Shown here: positions 11,247-22,344 of the stretch, piece after piece
Layout: every line of letters begins with the position of its first letter
How positions within the stretch are numbered: position 1 is the first letter of the stretch
From: Membranipora membranacea
Taxonomy: Eukaryota; Bryozoa; Gymnolaemata; Cheilostomatida; Membraniporidae
DNA length: 64,000 bases
Direction: 5' to 3'
Assembly: GCA_914767715.1 (NCBI GenBank)
Contig: OU612069.1
Coordinates: forward strand, 15,249,387 to 15,313,386
The notes under the pieces: model-generated
Database searches by the model: none
Told to the model about the DNA's origin: nothing
Seen by the model: the letters and a program-made list of their open reading frames with translations, nothing else
Position numbers and translations under genes: made by a program

Positions 11247-14200
11247 CTAGACACAGGAATCTGTTTTCTCGTCATAGCTCTTATTATGAAGACATGTAGA
11301 AGTCAGCACCAGCTCAGCATAAGCGCCAGACTTTAGCTTTGTCGGGTAAACCAGTCTAAAAGATCCGAAAAAAAACAATTATTAATGTTAAATGAGTTAC
11401 ACCTGAAATCAGCATCACAATTAGACAGAATGTCAGGATCGAATATTAGCAAACCTTTTTGCAAGGCAGACAGAACATTTTTAAATTAAATTACGAATAT
11501 TAATAAATTAGAATCGCTTACGGGGGCATCCTACTGATGACTACTATGCTCAGAGTTGGATATCTGCTTCGATCAATGACTCTGTCTGTCAGTTTTTTCA
11601 TCAGCCCTTCTGGTATTTCTGTCACCGTACCATCATATGTGACATCAGTTGACCAGGTTACTGTCAGAGAATCATTGTCACAGCTCAGCTTAGCCTGAGA
11701 ACCAACCTTAGGACTGCAGTCTACAAAACATATGGCACTTTAGAGATGGCATTGTATCTACATAACTTGAGAGAAATAAAAATTTACCCTGCTTTCGATT
11801 TAATAACATAAATGTATCCAGTGCAGTGCAGTCCAGTACGTCAAGAAACTTATAGCAGTTGGCACATTTACTCCTTAATCAACCAGTAAAAATAAAAATC
11901 TAATCATCAAAGTGGGAGCACTTCTTGTGGTTTAGTTCAACTGCACTAAATGCACCAGGTTTATAGACAATGATTTCGCTTAGCCTCAAACCTAGCACAA
12001 TCTCAGAAAGATTTTAGTCTATATGGTGCAGCTGTTCTGGGTGACATGCAGTGTTGTCAGTATAGCCTGAAAATTTAGCAAGGCGCTCTTGATATGCCCC
12101 CTCAAATTATTTGTCTACAATCAAAGGTTTGTATACAGAGGAATCAATTTTATCAAATCAATATTACTAGGGGAGAATCTGTTAAATAAAGCACTTACAG
12201 TGTTGACATATTTCCTTTATCTGGTTGACATTTCCATTAGCTACGCTTGTCAGAGTAGATAGAGCAACCTTATCAGTCAGTACTGTACACTTTACATTAC
12301 CATACCTAGCAACAATATCCACTTCTCTCACCAACAGATAATCTACAATATTAATAACTCATAGTTAACACTTTGTGGAGTGTGACTGAGATGGGGTCTT
12401 TGCAGTTTCTGTTTGATGTTGGTAATCTTTCCGGTAAAAAGTCACTTCATTAGATTATAAAATTAGCTCTGCTTCACAAAAGAATCACATCTGTAGTTTG
12501 TACCTTTAATCTCTACTTTAAGAGAGCAGTTTGTACGCTTTCCGCTTATGCGATAATTGTAGACCCCCATAGGTAGTTCTAGTGTATGAGTAGTGCCATC
12601 TAGTGTGAGGTCAAGGGCTGATAACCCAGTAGAGGCTGAGACAACTCCTCTTATTACTTCTGGACACTCTTCTGGCTTAGATGTTTTACCTGATGAAACA
12701 GTCATAGTTGCAATTGTAGAAAATTTAAACACGAGTTGGAGATTGAAATGTGACAACTAGCGGATAGCTGTGTGGTCGAATGAACGAGAATAATTGGGCA
12801 GAAAATCTCCCGAAAAATTTGACAACTTGCAATAAGAGACTTATAGCTGAGATAATATCTGAGATTAATCATGATATTGACAGATTATTCTAGCTGAAAT
12901 AATATACTAGTTTTCAATGAAGCAGAATCCCTGGTGCATATGTACCAAGCGTAATGGTCCTGGATGACCGGGCCTAGGTTTAAAGTACTACAAGGTATGA
13001 CACATTGTATGGATGACACACAAAGGGTTGAAAACCATAGGCTATTTTATTATGATATTTACCGTTTTATACTTACCATTATTTATGACTGTAATAGTTG
13101 TTGTACAGTTGTTTCTATAAATCACATGACTACCCACAGCAAATCCAATCTGTTGGTCGAAAGAACTATCCACCAATGCTCTCTTCTCATCGGATGTTAC
13201 AAAAAAAGTCATGTTTCTGTCCCGACAAGGCGCTCTGGTGGTAGTTGTTGGTGTTGTCGGTGATGGTTTGGTTGTAGTTGGTGTGGGTGTATTTGTTGTT
13301 TGGGTAGTGATCGGTTTGGTTGTAGTTGTCCCTTTAGTTGTTCTTGGTGTGGTTGAAGTTGTTGGTCTTGTTGTAGTTGTCGGTTTGGTAGTTGTTGATT
13401 TGGTTGAAGTTGTCGGTGTGGTTGTAGTTGTTGGTGTGGTTGTAGTTGTTGGTGTGGTTGTAGTTGCTGGTGTGGTGGTAGTTGTTGGTTTGGTTGTAGT
13501 TGTCGATGTGGTTGTAGTTGCTGTAGTGGTTGCAGTTGTTGTTTTGGTAGTTGTTGGATTGGTTGAAGTTCTCCGTTTGGTTGTTGTTGGTTTGGTAGTT
13601 GTTGGTGTGGTTGTAGTTGTTGGTGTGGTTGTAGTTGTTGGTGTGGTTGTAGTTGTTGGTGTGGTTGTAGTTGTTGGTGTGGTAATCAGTTGGGGATCTA
13701 CAGAATTAAAAAGTAAATTTGTTGAAGAAAATTGAGACCCTTAGGTATATATATAATGAATAGTGTAGTCATGTAAGTGTCAAGAATGTCGGCAACGGTA
13801 CCAAATCATGTTCTTCTTTATAGTTTAATTAATTTGAGTTACCTTTTTGAAGTTTTTTCTTCGTGTGAGCGAAGCAATGTTTCATTTAACAATAATCAAG
13901 TAGGCATTTCATCTATCATGTGGTATATTGTTCAGACATAGTCGCAACGTTAGAATGGACAAGTATGTGCAGTAATGCCACTAAGATCAATATGAGACAA
14001 CAGGAAAAAGACAAAATTTATGATACTGTGTACTCACATTTGAACTGCTGGATTTGTCTGTGTTGTCCGACATACAGAGAGTGATTGGTGAGAAGAAGAG
14101 AGGTGGGTTGGTACAGACAGCCTGAGCAGAGATCCAGTGTGGTTACTCTGTCTGCGTTGATGTCTACTAGTCGGATCCTATTGTTGTCCCAGTCAGCAAC

Positions 14201-16216
14201 AAGTAGTGTCTGGTTACCTATGAACACAAGGCCACGTAGACTGTAGAATAGAGAGTTTAGGAGAGAGCTGTCTGTGTAGCCTGAGTAGCCTTGGTAGCCT
14301 GAGCCTGAGATCAGGGTGATTTTCTTCTCTTTATATGTGATACTGTAGAGAGCCTCCCATGTTGTGACATACAGGTTCCCATTGTCATCCTGTGTCAGCT
14401 GATAGATATAATAGAGAATGTTAGCCTTAACTAAAGTACCGACAGCCCCATTGTAAATATCCACTGTCCTCACAGCATTGTTATTCCGGTCAGTGACAAG
14501 AAGCTGCCCGTCATCATTCTTGTCTCTTATTACATACTTGGGACGGTTGAACAGACCGTGTTGACCTTCTGAGTCTCCTGCTGACTCACACTGTCCAGAG
14601 AACACTGAGGTGAGACCTGTGTGACGGGCGATCACTCTCAGACAGTGATTATAATAGTCAGCTACAACCACACGCTCATCTGTGATCTGTGTGAATCCAT
14701 ATATTTTGTTAAACAGAGCTTCAGATCCATTCCCCTCTCTGTATCCTTCCTCATGACTTCTCCCGGCAATGATGGTAGAGGACGTACCATTGCTAGACTT
14801 CAGTGATGCAATGTCCATGTAGACCACATTGTTTGGTATGAAGAGATCGATTTCCATTTGCCAAACATACCCATGGGTGTTGGTGAAGTTTGTAGCTGTA
14901 GATCTCTCTAACCTGTAAGATTGATATTATAACGTAAATGGACAATTTTGTTAAATTTAATCTCATTTTTCCAGTAAATCATTGAACAGGAATATTACAG
15001 ATAGTGTGAAGGAAATGTTTTAAAATTCTAATTCAAAAGAAAGGTGTTTCCGCATGTGCTAATTTTAAAAACAGTTGCTTTTAAGTTTACGGATTACAGT
15101 ATTTCTGTATTGATGATTTAGTTGCCGTGTATTAATATACTGGTGAATCACATATCACAAAAAATGCATCTTTCACAAATTGATTACCAATGAAGGAATG
15201 CAACTACTCCAAACAATCGAATTGAATAAACGCATGCATCAAATATACAAAAAAGTTTCCAATTCAATGAATTAAGCTGCGTTTACACGTCCGACAAATC
15301 GGCTAATAATAACAACTCAGACACAGATTATGAATCTGCTCTATAATCGTTGTCTGTCAACATGTCAACGATACGCTTTTTACACACTGTTCATTCCTAA
15401 CCGATTTCAACACAAACTTCCAACTCAACTTGTCTCTGATTGGCTAGTGAGACAACTAGTTAGTTTATTGGCTGAACCATTCATAATCGTGAAGATTTGT
15501 CGTTCACTTGTGACATTGTCACAAGTGAACGATTTTGAACAATACAGATTTAAACACCGATTTAAACACAGATTAACTGTTTACACGGTCAGTCAAATCG
15601 GTGACCTGTGTCGGAGTTGTTATTTTTAGCCGATTTTTCGCACATGTAAACGCAGCTTTACAAAAAAAACTAGCAGTTCAAACCAACAGTAATATAGTAT
15701 CACAACTCACAAGGAGTTCCGTTTTCGAACCGATACTTGCACATTATGACTAGTTTACTCAGCATGCCCTACCCTGAAAATTATATCTTTAAATTAGCGT
15801 TTTCTGGCGTGAGATTTTCAAGGCTTTTAAACTACTATTCATTATCACAGAGACTGTGTATAGACCTGACACTGGCGGAAAGTAACTCACCGATCAACTA
15901 GAGACTGCGTATCCTGATCCATACACCATCCAGTATTCAGAGTCACACACCATAACACCTGTCAAAATGTTATCCTTGAATAAATTTGTTACAAGAGAAA
16001 GTACCAAGGTACTTTAGATTCGGGAGAGAGGAGAATTCCCATAGAAAGGGAAAACTGATCCGCTATTGGAACCCAGTGCGCCATTATCGAATTAGATTCA
16101 TGTCAGGGCTAAAGCAAATCTCAATTACTACAATTATAACCTTTCAATTTCTATGCTTTCAATGGAATCACAACCCTCTTTGTACTTACAAGTAAAAGTG
16201 CAAGTCTCAGCTCCAT
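11247..16216 (-). CDS. Secreted NHL-propeller / mucin-linker multidomain protein (intact)
   Basis: Eight minus-strand exons join without phase conflict: 16216-16190, 15958-15891, 14912-14038, 13697-13077, 12689-12504, 12342-12199, 11720-11522 and 11355-11247. They encode 742 residues and a TAG stop. The start MELRLALLLVLWCVTLNTGW is a signal peptide. Exon 3 holds NHL-like beta-propeller blades (for example VVVADYYNHCLRVI and LLVADWDNNRIRLVDI). Exon 4 opens with an about 155-residue Thr/Pro-rich linker and then a roughly 50-residue domain (CRDRNMTFFVTSDEKRALVD...IYRNNCTTTITVINN). Exons 5-8 give further Cys-containing extracellular-looking sequence ending TCLHNKSYDEKTDSCV. NHL propellers usually bind ligands or proteins. 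A cell-surface or matrix role is inference, and the C-terminal domains are unrecognised. Confidence 0.8.
13230..13697 (-). repeat. Thr/Pro-rich coding tandem repeat (mucin-like linker)
   Basis: The minus strand repeats PTTTTT-type units of about 18 bases for roughly 156 codons without a stop, in frame with both neighbouring domains. Such stretches are usually O-glycosylated stalks. The complementary strand also stays open as a Val/Gly run, but that is a shadow. Confidence 0.75.
15275..15657. mobile_element. 383-bp MITE, TTA target duplication (Harbinger-type)
   Basis: Inverted termini begin AGCTGCGTTTACA and end TGTAAACGCAGCT, flanked by TTA on both sides (15272-15274 and 15658-15660). The C' copy at about 49578 lacks the element, confirming insertion after the block duplication. 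A TTA duplication fits the PIF/Harbinger superfamily. No transposase is encoded. Confidence 0.8.
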
Positions 16217-16341
16217 GATTCTTAACAGGCCAAATATCTTGATGGTACTATAGTAATATTTGCTCTACACCTCGATTCTCATCACAGTACAGACGGCAAA
16301 TAAATCTTCAGCAAACATAAACTCACAGCATAGAAAATGGG

Positions 16342-16350
16342 CTTTATATA
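16342..16350 (-). promoter_or_regulatory. TATA box of the NHL gene
   Basis: The minus strand reads TATATAAAG about 130 bases upstream of the start codon. C' has a version altered to GATATAAAG near 50271-50279. Confidence 0.55.
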
Positions 16351-16367
16351 ACCTGGTATCTTTTATG

Positions 16368-16453
16368 TGCGTCAAACTTCAGATAAGAGAGCCGAGTAAA
16401 CCTTTTCCCCGCACGTTATACTTATTACTGTTGACGTGAGAATATCTTATCAA
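16368..16453. promoter_or_regulatory. Proximal paired GATA/CRE-like module of the NHL gene
   Basis: GTGCGTCAAACTTCAGATAAGAG and, 45 bases later, TGACGTGAGAATATCTTATCA form an inverted pair directly upstream of the TATA box. It is retained in C' at about 50293-50380 with few changes. Confidence 0.5.
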
Positions 16454-16646
16454 TAGGAGGGTATGTGATTCAGGTGAGTTGTAAATAAGACATTGATACA
16501 CATGAAATAAAGTTGTTCTCGAGTTTTCATAGCTTGATTTCTTTTATATGGTATCTGTGACGCATATTCGATCCACTTGGGGCCGAATATCCAAGCAGGA
16601 CAGACACCTCTTTTTTACTCATTATTGCTCATGTTTATTTCTATAA

Positions 16647-16722
16647 AGTTGCCTCCTTCCTGTTGAGGAAGGAGGCAACTCAATATATATATATATATAT
16701 ACTTTATATATATATAAAGTGA
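16647..16722. repeat. 14-bp perfect hairpin plus TA microsatellite
   Basis: AGTTGCCTCCTTCC pairs exactly with 16667-16680 across a six-base loop and is followed by (TA)n. C' has the hairpin with a shorter loop near 50570-50600 and a longer TA run. The sequence leading into the hairpin (16565-16646) is an inverted relative of 9372-9480. Confidence 0.7.
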
Positions 16723-16740
16723 GAGATTACACAGAGAGAC

Positions 16741-18074
16741 ACCAATTATTCAAGAACATTCTTAGATCAGAATTATTGTAATGTATTGTAAATAGCACTC
16801 ATTGTTGATGTGTTTGGTCATATCAGAATGAGATCAAACATACAATAGTACACATACCACTGCAGGACTCATGTTGTAATCTGCTAATACAAGTCCTCAG
16901 GACATTCTCACCTTATTGGTAATGTTACATTAACAGTATGTATTTTTTGTAGGGACATGCACAGCCTAGGAGGCAGCTAATTATTCAATTATTCACAGTT
17001 TTTTATCGCTGTTCAAACGACGATATGTTTACTTTTTTAGTCCAACCTGCACAGTTTAGCTTGCACTCAAATCATGAAACTCACAATCAGCAAGTTACCA
17101 ATCCCTACTGCCATTGTTATGGCAAATTCTCAAATTTGCACCATAAATCGATTTAATGACATGTCAGACATCTGGCTTCAACCCTTTAGATGTTGACGTG
17201 CATCTAATTTGAGTAGATAAGACATAATCCCTTCTCTGCCTACCAGCCAATCAGAAGGTTGCTTATTTCTATCAGATATTTCCTTCGAAACGGTTCATAC
17301 TAGATGCCATACACATTCACAAATAAATGTTTTAAATAATGTTTATGGATATGGAAAAGAGGAAAATAAATTTTGGCTTCGAGTCGACAAAGAAAGTGGA
17401 ATCTATGAGGCCAACGTTTCTGGTCAACTTTCTCTGCCCTAAGTCCACCCTCTGGTTGCGTCTTGAGCACAATCGGTATAGATGATACAACTCCAATTAT
17501 GTACTTGTCTTCTTACGTCTTGACCAATATTGTTGTAGTTAACAATGGGAATGTGTAATTCTAGTTTTTAAGTGTTTAATGAGCTGTTTTAAGGCCTCCT
17601 CTTGAAATTATCAGCTAGAAAATATGCACTAGCGACAGATTTGCTTTATGCAAAGCAGACAAGATTCAAAAAAATTCCACACCTTACTAAAGATAGATCA
17701 TTGGAAAGTTTTATTACTGAAATTATCGTTTCAGAATTAATCAAGCAACCTTTTTCAAGAGCATAAATTTGACACCCACGTTTACCTGACATGTATTGAA
17801 GTATAGTATAGTTGATACAACCAGACTATAAAAGCTGAGAGACAATCTTCAATAATAGTGACAACGAATGTATGAATGAACCTTTATTGTCGAAATATTG
17901 CATGTGAAATAAAATGGTGAAGATAAATATGATTTCAGAATCATTCAAGCAAGTTGTTTTCAAGAGAATAATTTTACCTGACTAGGACCAAAGTTATAAG
18001 GTACAAGGTCATTTAAAGGTTATTCAAGCACCAGTTACCAGACTTATACAACCAGATCATAATATAATATCTAA
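16741..18074 (+). promoter_or_regulatory. Conserved upstream region of peptide gene copy c
   Basis: Homologous to 5190-6606 (copy b) and about 50690-53300 (copy f, once its hAT insertion is removed). It contains 'gagctgttttaaggcc', the palindrome at 17717-17734 and a TATA box TATAAAAG at 17827-17834. A second weaker cassette ends at the P-like insertion. Confidence 0.6.
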
Positions 18075-18804
18075 GGCACAATCATAGAGTTATCCCCCTA
18101 GAGCTATGACTCATTGACTAATAGCATTGCGTTTCCTGTGGAGGCGTGTGTATGGTGTCAGCCATATTGGATTTGGGGAGCAACACATAAACATTCCATT
18201 GTGCTCTATAGTTGTGGTACCAAATTTATGGATTTCTCTGGGGTCTTCTTTTCTGATCTCAACATTTGATGAACCCAGGCATAGATTGAAGAACCCAGGT
18301 AAATAACAAAGATCTTCTAGCTGTATTTGTATGGTTTGGAACTGATGTTGAGTAAAATATATAGATGTTTCAGTGAAGCATGGTCTTGGGTGGAAAAAGA
18401 AATGTAACTGGAAGACAAGGTAGGTGCATAAATCTTGCATATTCTGAGAAGCTGAGTTGTTTCCTATCACATCACATACACTAAAACATTCTCATTCTGC
18501 CTTTAATTGGACTTGTGATTTGCAGAATCGTTATTTGTTTGGATAGCAAGCATGCGTTCTTCATTTTCAATTTCATTCTTCATCCAATGTTGTTGTTGTC
18601 CAGCATTCCTATCCCCCCCCCTGATCCCATCTGTTTGCCTTTCTACTATCTTTTTACAGCTAGCCCTGCATAATTGCAGGACTGAGTGTAGAAAGACCAA
18701 TAGAATGGATAATCATTGTCAGACTGGGCAAGTTATCGCCAGTGGCGTATATTAGCACTCACGGACCACGGATATCCGTGTATCAAAATCCTTGATTGGC
18801 AAGC

Positions 18805-18890
18805 AAGGCTGAATAGCTCAGTGTGTATAGCGTCTGCCTGGTAATCACTGATTATTAAGAATGTTGTGGGTTCGAATCTCAACGATGACA
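18805..18890 (+). repeat. tRNA-like (Thr-type) SINE head inside the P-like element
   Basis: The sequence shows an A box (TAGCTCAGTGTGTATAGCG), an anticodon-loop-like CTGGTAA (GGT, threonine) and a B box (GGTTCGAATCT). The anticodon stem and part of the acceptor stem do not pair, so this is not a working tRNA. A tRNA-derived SINE or tRNA pseudogene is likely. Confidence 0.45.
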
Positions 18891-20168
18891 GATTTTTTTC
18901 AAATGGGTGCTTTATAACTGGAGCATTTTTACTTTTCCCAAGGGGGGATGTCTTATAAGTGAGGAATTACGGTACATACAGAGTTTGACTTTTGACCTTG
19001 AGCTGGACAAGCCAATCAAAAGCCCGGTGTATTGACACACCCACGCCCTCCCCGCCACGCCTACGGCATGTGGATCGGGCTGCGCCCGATCATTATGCTC
19101 ATCTCTAAAAAGTCAGTGAGTGAAATTGTTTAGAACATACGCCCCTGGTTATCGCTATCACATCACTATCACATCGCTCAAAATTATCACTCACTTGGTG
19201 TTTCAATTAGAGAAAGTCATTCCCAAATCTTTCACTCTGAATGTATATAGTTCCATCAAGTGACTGAGCGATCTGAAAGCGAGACCCCTAGCAGGTGTCG
19301 CTCACTCAGTGAGTGAGCGATAAGATTGCGATTTTGGCTGTTTCTAATTGAAAGTCCCCCCAGCTAGTCAAATATATAATATAATTGGCATATTTGTGTG
19401 TATTCATTTATTTCTTTCTGCAGCTAAGACAGTTTTGGATTACCCACATTCACTGTGCAGTGAACTGATTCAACTCTTCAATTCATTCATCTAAAAGATT
19501 CCACTGGTGAGTTTTTTTATATTATAATTTACAATGAATTATTTATGTACTATTACTCGAAAAACTTATCATGGGCACTGGGCAAATTTTACACCAACTT
19601 TTGCTGCCATAAATCTTAGATCTTATTACCTTTTTCTGGGCTTCAGACTAAGTGCTTTTTTCTCTTTAGAAGCATAAGGCCATGGGCTCCTCACATGCAA
19701 AATAGCCAAGTAGCATCGCACTAACCCAGATGCCCTAAAAACAAGTATTAAGATATAGCTAAGATCCATGGCAGCAAAATTTGGTGTAAAATTGAGTTTT
19801 GCAGGCACCTGTGGGTTTGATTCCCGTCCAGTGGTTTAGTGCCCCTCAAAAAACCACCACCAATCAACAAGAGAAGTTGTGTCTTTTGTTGGTTGCTGGT
19901 GGTTGGGGGGGGGGGGGGGCTGTTTGGTGGGCGCTCGACCACTGGTGGGGGACCAAACCTTCAACGGTACCAATGACTGTTATTTTGTACTCTTTGCATT
20001 TGTCAGAGCAGAGCTTTAGAATTCAAGGGCACCAAAAACGTAACAGTATCATTCAGGCCTATCAATAGACTCACGGATGTATTACCACTAGCGTTTTTGT
20101 GTAGTTACTGAATCAGACTTGAATACATAATCAAATAATAATCGTTGTTACGATGCATTGTTATTTAG

Positions 20169-20436
20169 ATTTCCACTGAAAGACCCTGAGCTAACCAAAA
20201 TATTGGTGGTTGCGACGAAGAGAGAGGGCTTCAATGCTGAGAAGTCGACAAAATTGTGCTCCGACCATTTTAAAGATAGTGATTACGGCGTAGTGCCGAG
20301 ACAGTCATATCTAAAACTTATGCCGTTCCTTCAGTGGTCACTTTTCCAGCACATCTTATGTGCCGAAGCTTTGGTTGAGAAACGAGGTCACTGTGTCTTA
20401 GATCATGTAGTCATCAGTAACAAATCCACACAGTAA
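20169..20436 (+). CDS. THAP-domain exon of the P-like transposase
   Basis: After a TTTAG acceptor the frame reads FPLKDPELTKILVVATKREG, then KLCSDHFKDSDY, matching the second half of a C2CH THAP DNA-binding domain: conserved FP, a W position replaced by L, and the C-x2-H pair. The first Cys pair would be in an upstream exon that I could not place. The frame ends at TAA 20434-20436, and no catalytic RNase-H-like domain is seen. THAP domains bind the transposon ends in P transposases. Confidence 0.7.
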
Positions 20437-22344
20437 CTGAACATAAAGGATGGCGGTGGCCTTGTGGCTGTCCCACAGTCTGTGAATAATTTATTATAGA
20501 GCGGTGTGAGTCCATCATAGAACTATATGTCGATCAGAAATTTCTACGTAAAGAAAATCACATAAATCTGTTTGTGGCTTTGTTATTCCGCAGTGTGATT
20601 GTAGAAAATCCTCTGTCATTATTTCCCTCCCAAAGCTCACAGCTATGAGTAAATTTTACTCCTAGCTGTGCGAGGATAGTTTGTATCACAGCAAACCGTT
20701 GATCAGGGAAAAAGCCAGAAAATATTTTGATATTCGTATAGAGCACTATGTAAAGCATAACAACAAAACAGTTATTCATGGGAGTAAGGGAAAGAATCAA
20801 TCAAAGTTGAGTGGTCTTGGTGTATTTAAACATAATAATATATAGTCTTGCATAATGCACTCTGCTTGTAATCTGATATGATCTAATCCAATTTTTTTTA
20901 TGTTTATGATCTATTTCATTATTGTCTATGAATTAAAATATTATATCTGTGTATCAGTCTGTGCTTGATAGGAGCAATGGAATACATTTATGGAAGTAGC
21001 ATCTATCTATCTTCTTTCTAGCATCAATGCTAAATCTTAAAAAGCTAACTCCTCACCATAGAATTATATTTTGTTCAACAGTCTATAGTGATTTGTTTAT
21101 ATGTTGCTACACAAATCCAATATGGCCGCCGGATACACATGCCTCCACAGGGAGTAAACATTGAGTCATAGCTCTAGGGGGATAACTCTATGGGCACAAT
21201 ATATTACCCACCGTATGGACGTATCTACTGAGCCTGTGACACAAGACAGAGAAAATGCTGATGGATAAAGTTTTTCTTGTTTTCTGTGTACTGTTACCGT
21301 GCATAGCAGGTGAGTAATTTACATACATCAGGAATCTAGCGGTTGTCAGGCTAGCAATTGTTGTTAATCGTGATAAACAGTAAATTTTTCAATTGTGTAT
21401 TGTCTTGTATGCTCAGCTATCAATATCTCAACTGATTTTGGAAAGGGTGAGAATTCTATATGGATTCATCCTGCTAGTTAGTTTCCACTATGTCGATGAT
21501 TCCACTCTGCACAGATGATTCCCAGAGACAATTGCGAATTTCCAGTTGTCAGAACCAAGGTCAAAAATTAATTATGGCTGAATGTCCGTGATGAAAATTT
21601 AGTTAAAAGTTATACAGCATTGTTACATTTAATTATACGATCGTTGATTTTGTTTTATTATCTTCTTGAGATAACCTGGTTGTATAATGTCTCGGAGTTA
21701 TTTAATATGATAAGCCTTCAGATAAACCAACAAAAAAATTAATGAAATTTACAAGATACAAGATACAGCTACAAAATTAACCTACCAAAAAAATTTAAAT
21801 GTGTTTCAAAAAATGATGGTTGAATGTGTTTTTTCACACGACAGCAAGGGATATCCTTTATGAATCCAAAAGAGCTGCTGGCTTTATAAGCAAAATGATA
21901 CAGCCAGTGTTGATGATAGATACAAGATGTGAGAAGTATGAGAAGGGGTATGCTCTGATCAGACAAGTACCAAGCAATGTGCTGTGTGTACTATTGTTTA
22001 CTGCAGCACTGATGAGGATGAAACTGTGGTAAGAGTTACCAATGTCTATGTTGTTGATAATGAAATCAGATTTACAGATTTATTTATAATCCACTGTTAA
22101 AATTCTCTGAGGTATTAAATAAAACAGTTAGCGAGCTCAAATCCATGATGAGACACTATCCCTTAAGCATCCTTTTGTCTTTAGATGAGGTTGAAGGTAT
22201 TATGAATCCATCTGACGCGGAAAAATTGTATTGGTAAATATGTAGCTAGAGCAGCTGTTGCGATGCAAGTTGTCTCTCCAAAACTCATGAGATATTTATA
22301 TGATTCTCGCAATGATTGTGAACAGTTTCCCCAGATAAGCTAAA

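Larger units (their letters stand above)
18083..21192. mobile_element. P-like DNA transposon, 3.1 kb
   Basis: The ends are perfect 31-base inverted repeats starting CATAGAGTTATCCCCC, and similarity continues inward for about 60 further bases (including 'gccatattggattt'). The flanking 8-base duplication GGCACAAT lies at 18075-18082 and 21193-21200. The empty site is preserved in C' near 53259-53266. Drosophila P elements also have 31-base inverted repeats and 8-base duplications, and a THAP exon lies inside. The coding region looks incomplete and a tRNA-like repeat is nested within it, so it is probably defective. Confidence 0.85.

Noticed and set aside
13211-13735. Long Val/Gly-rich open frame on the plus strand
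   Set aside because: It is the complement of the Thr/Pro linker. The minus frame joins conserved exons in phase, whereas the plus frame has no domain or splice support.
16682-16722. CRISPR-like or satellite array
   Set aside because: Simple TA microsatellite. No spaced repeats occur anywhere in the window.
18111-18470. 119-codon minus-strand frame near the left end of the P-like element
   Set aside because: It overlaps the subterminal inverted repeat, has no recognisable domain, and lies on the strand opposite to the THAP exon.
18805-18890. Functional tRNA-Thr gene
   Set aside because: A and B boxes are present, but the anticodon and acceptor stems do not pair, so it is treated as a SINE head or pseudogene.
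19300-19322. Palindrome CTCACTCAGTGAGTGAG resembling a viral terminal repeat motif
   Set aside because: A short symmetric repeat inside a nested repeat of the P-like element. No viral genes or longer terminal structure are present.
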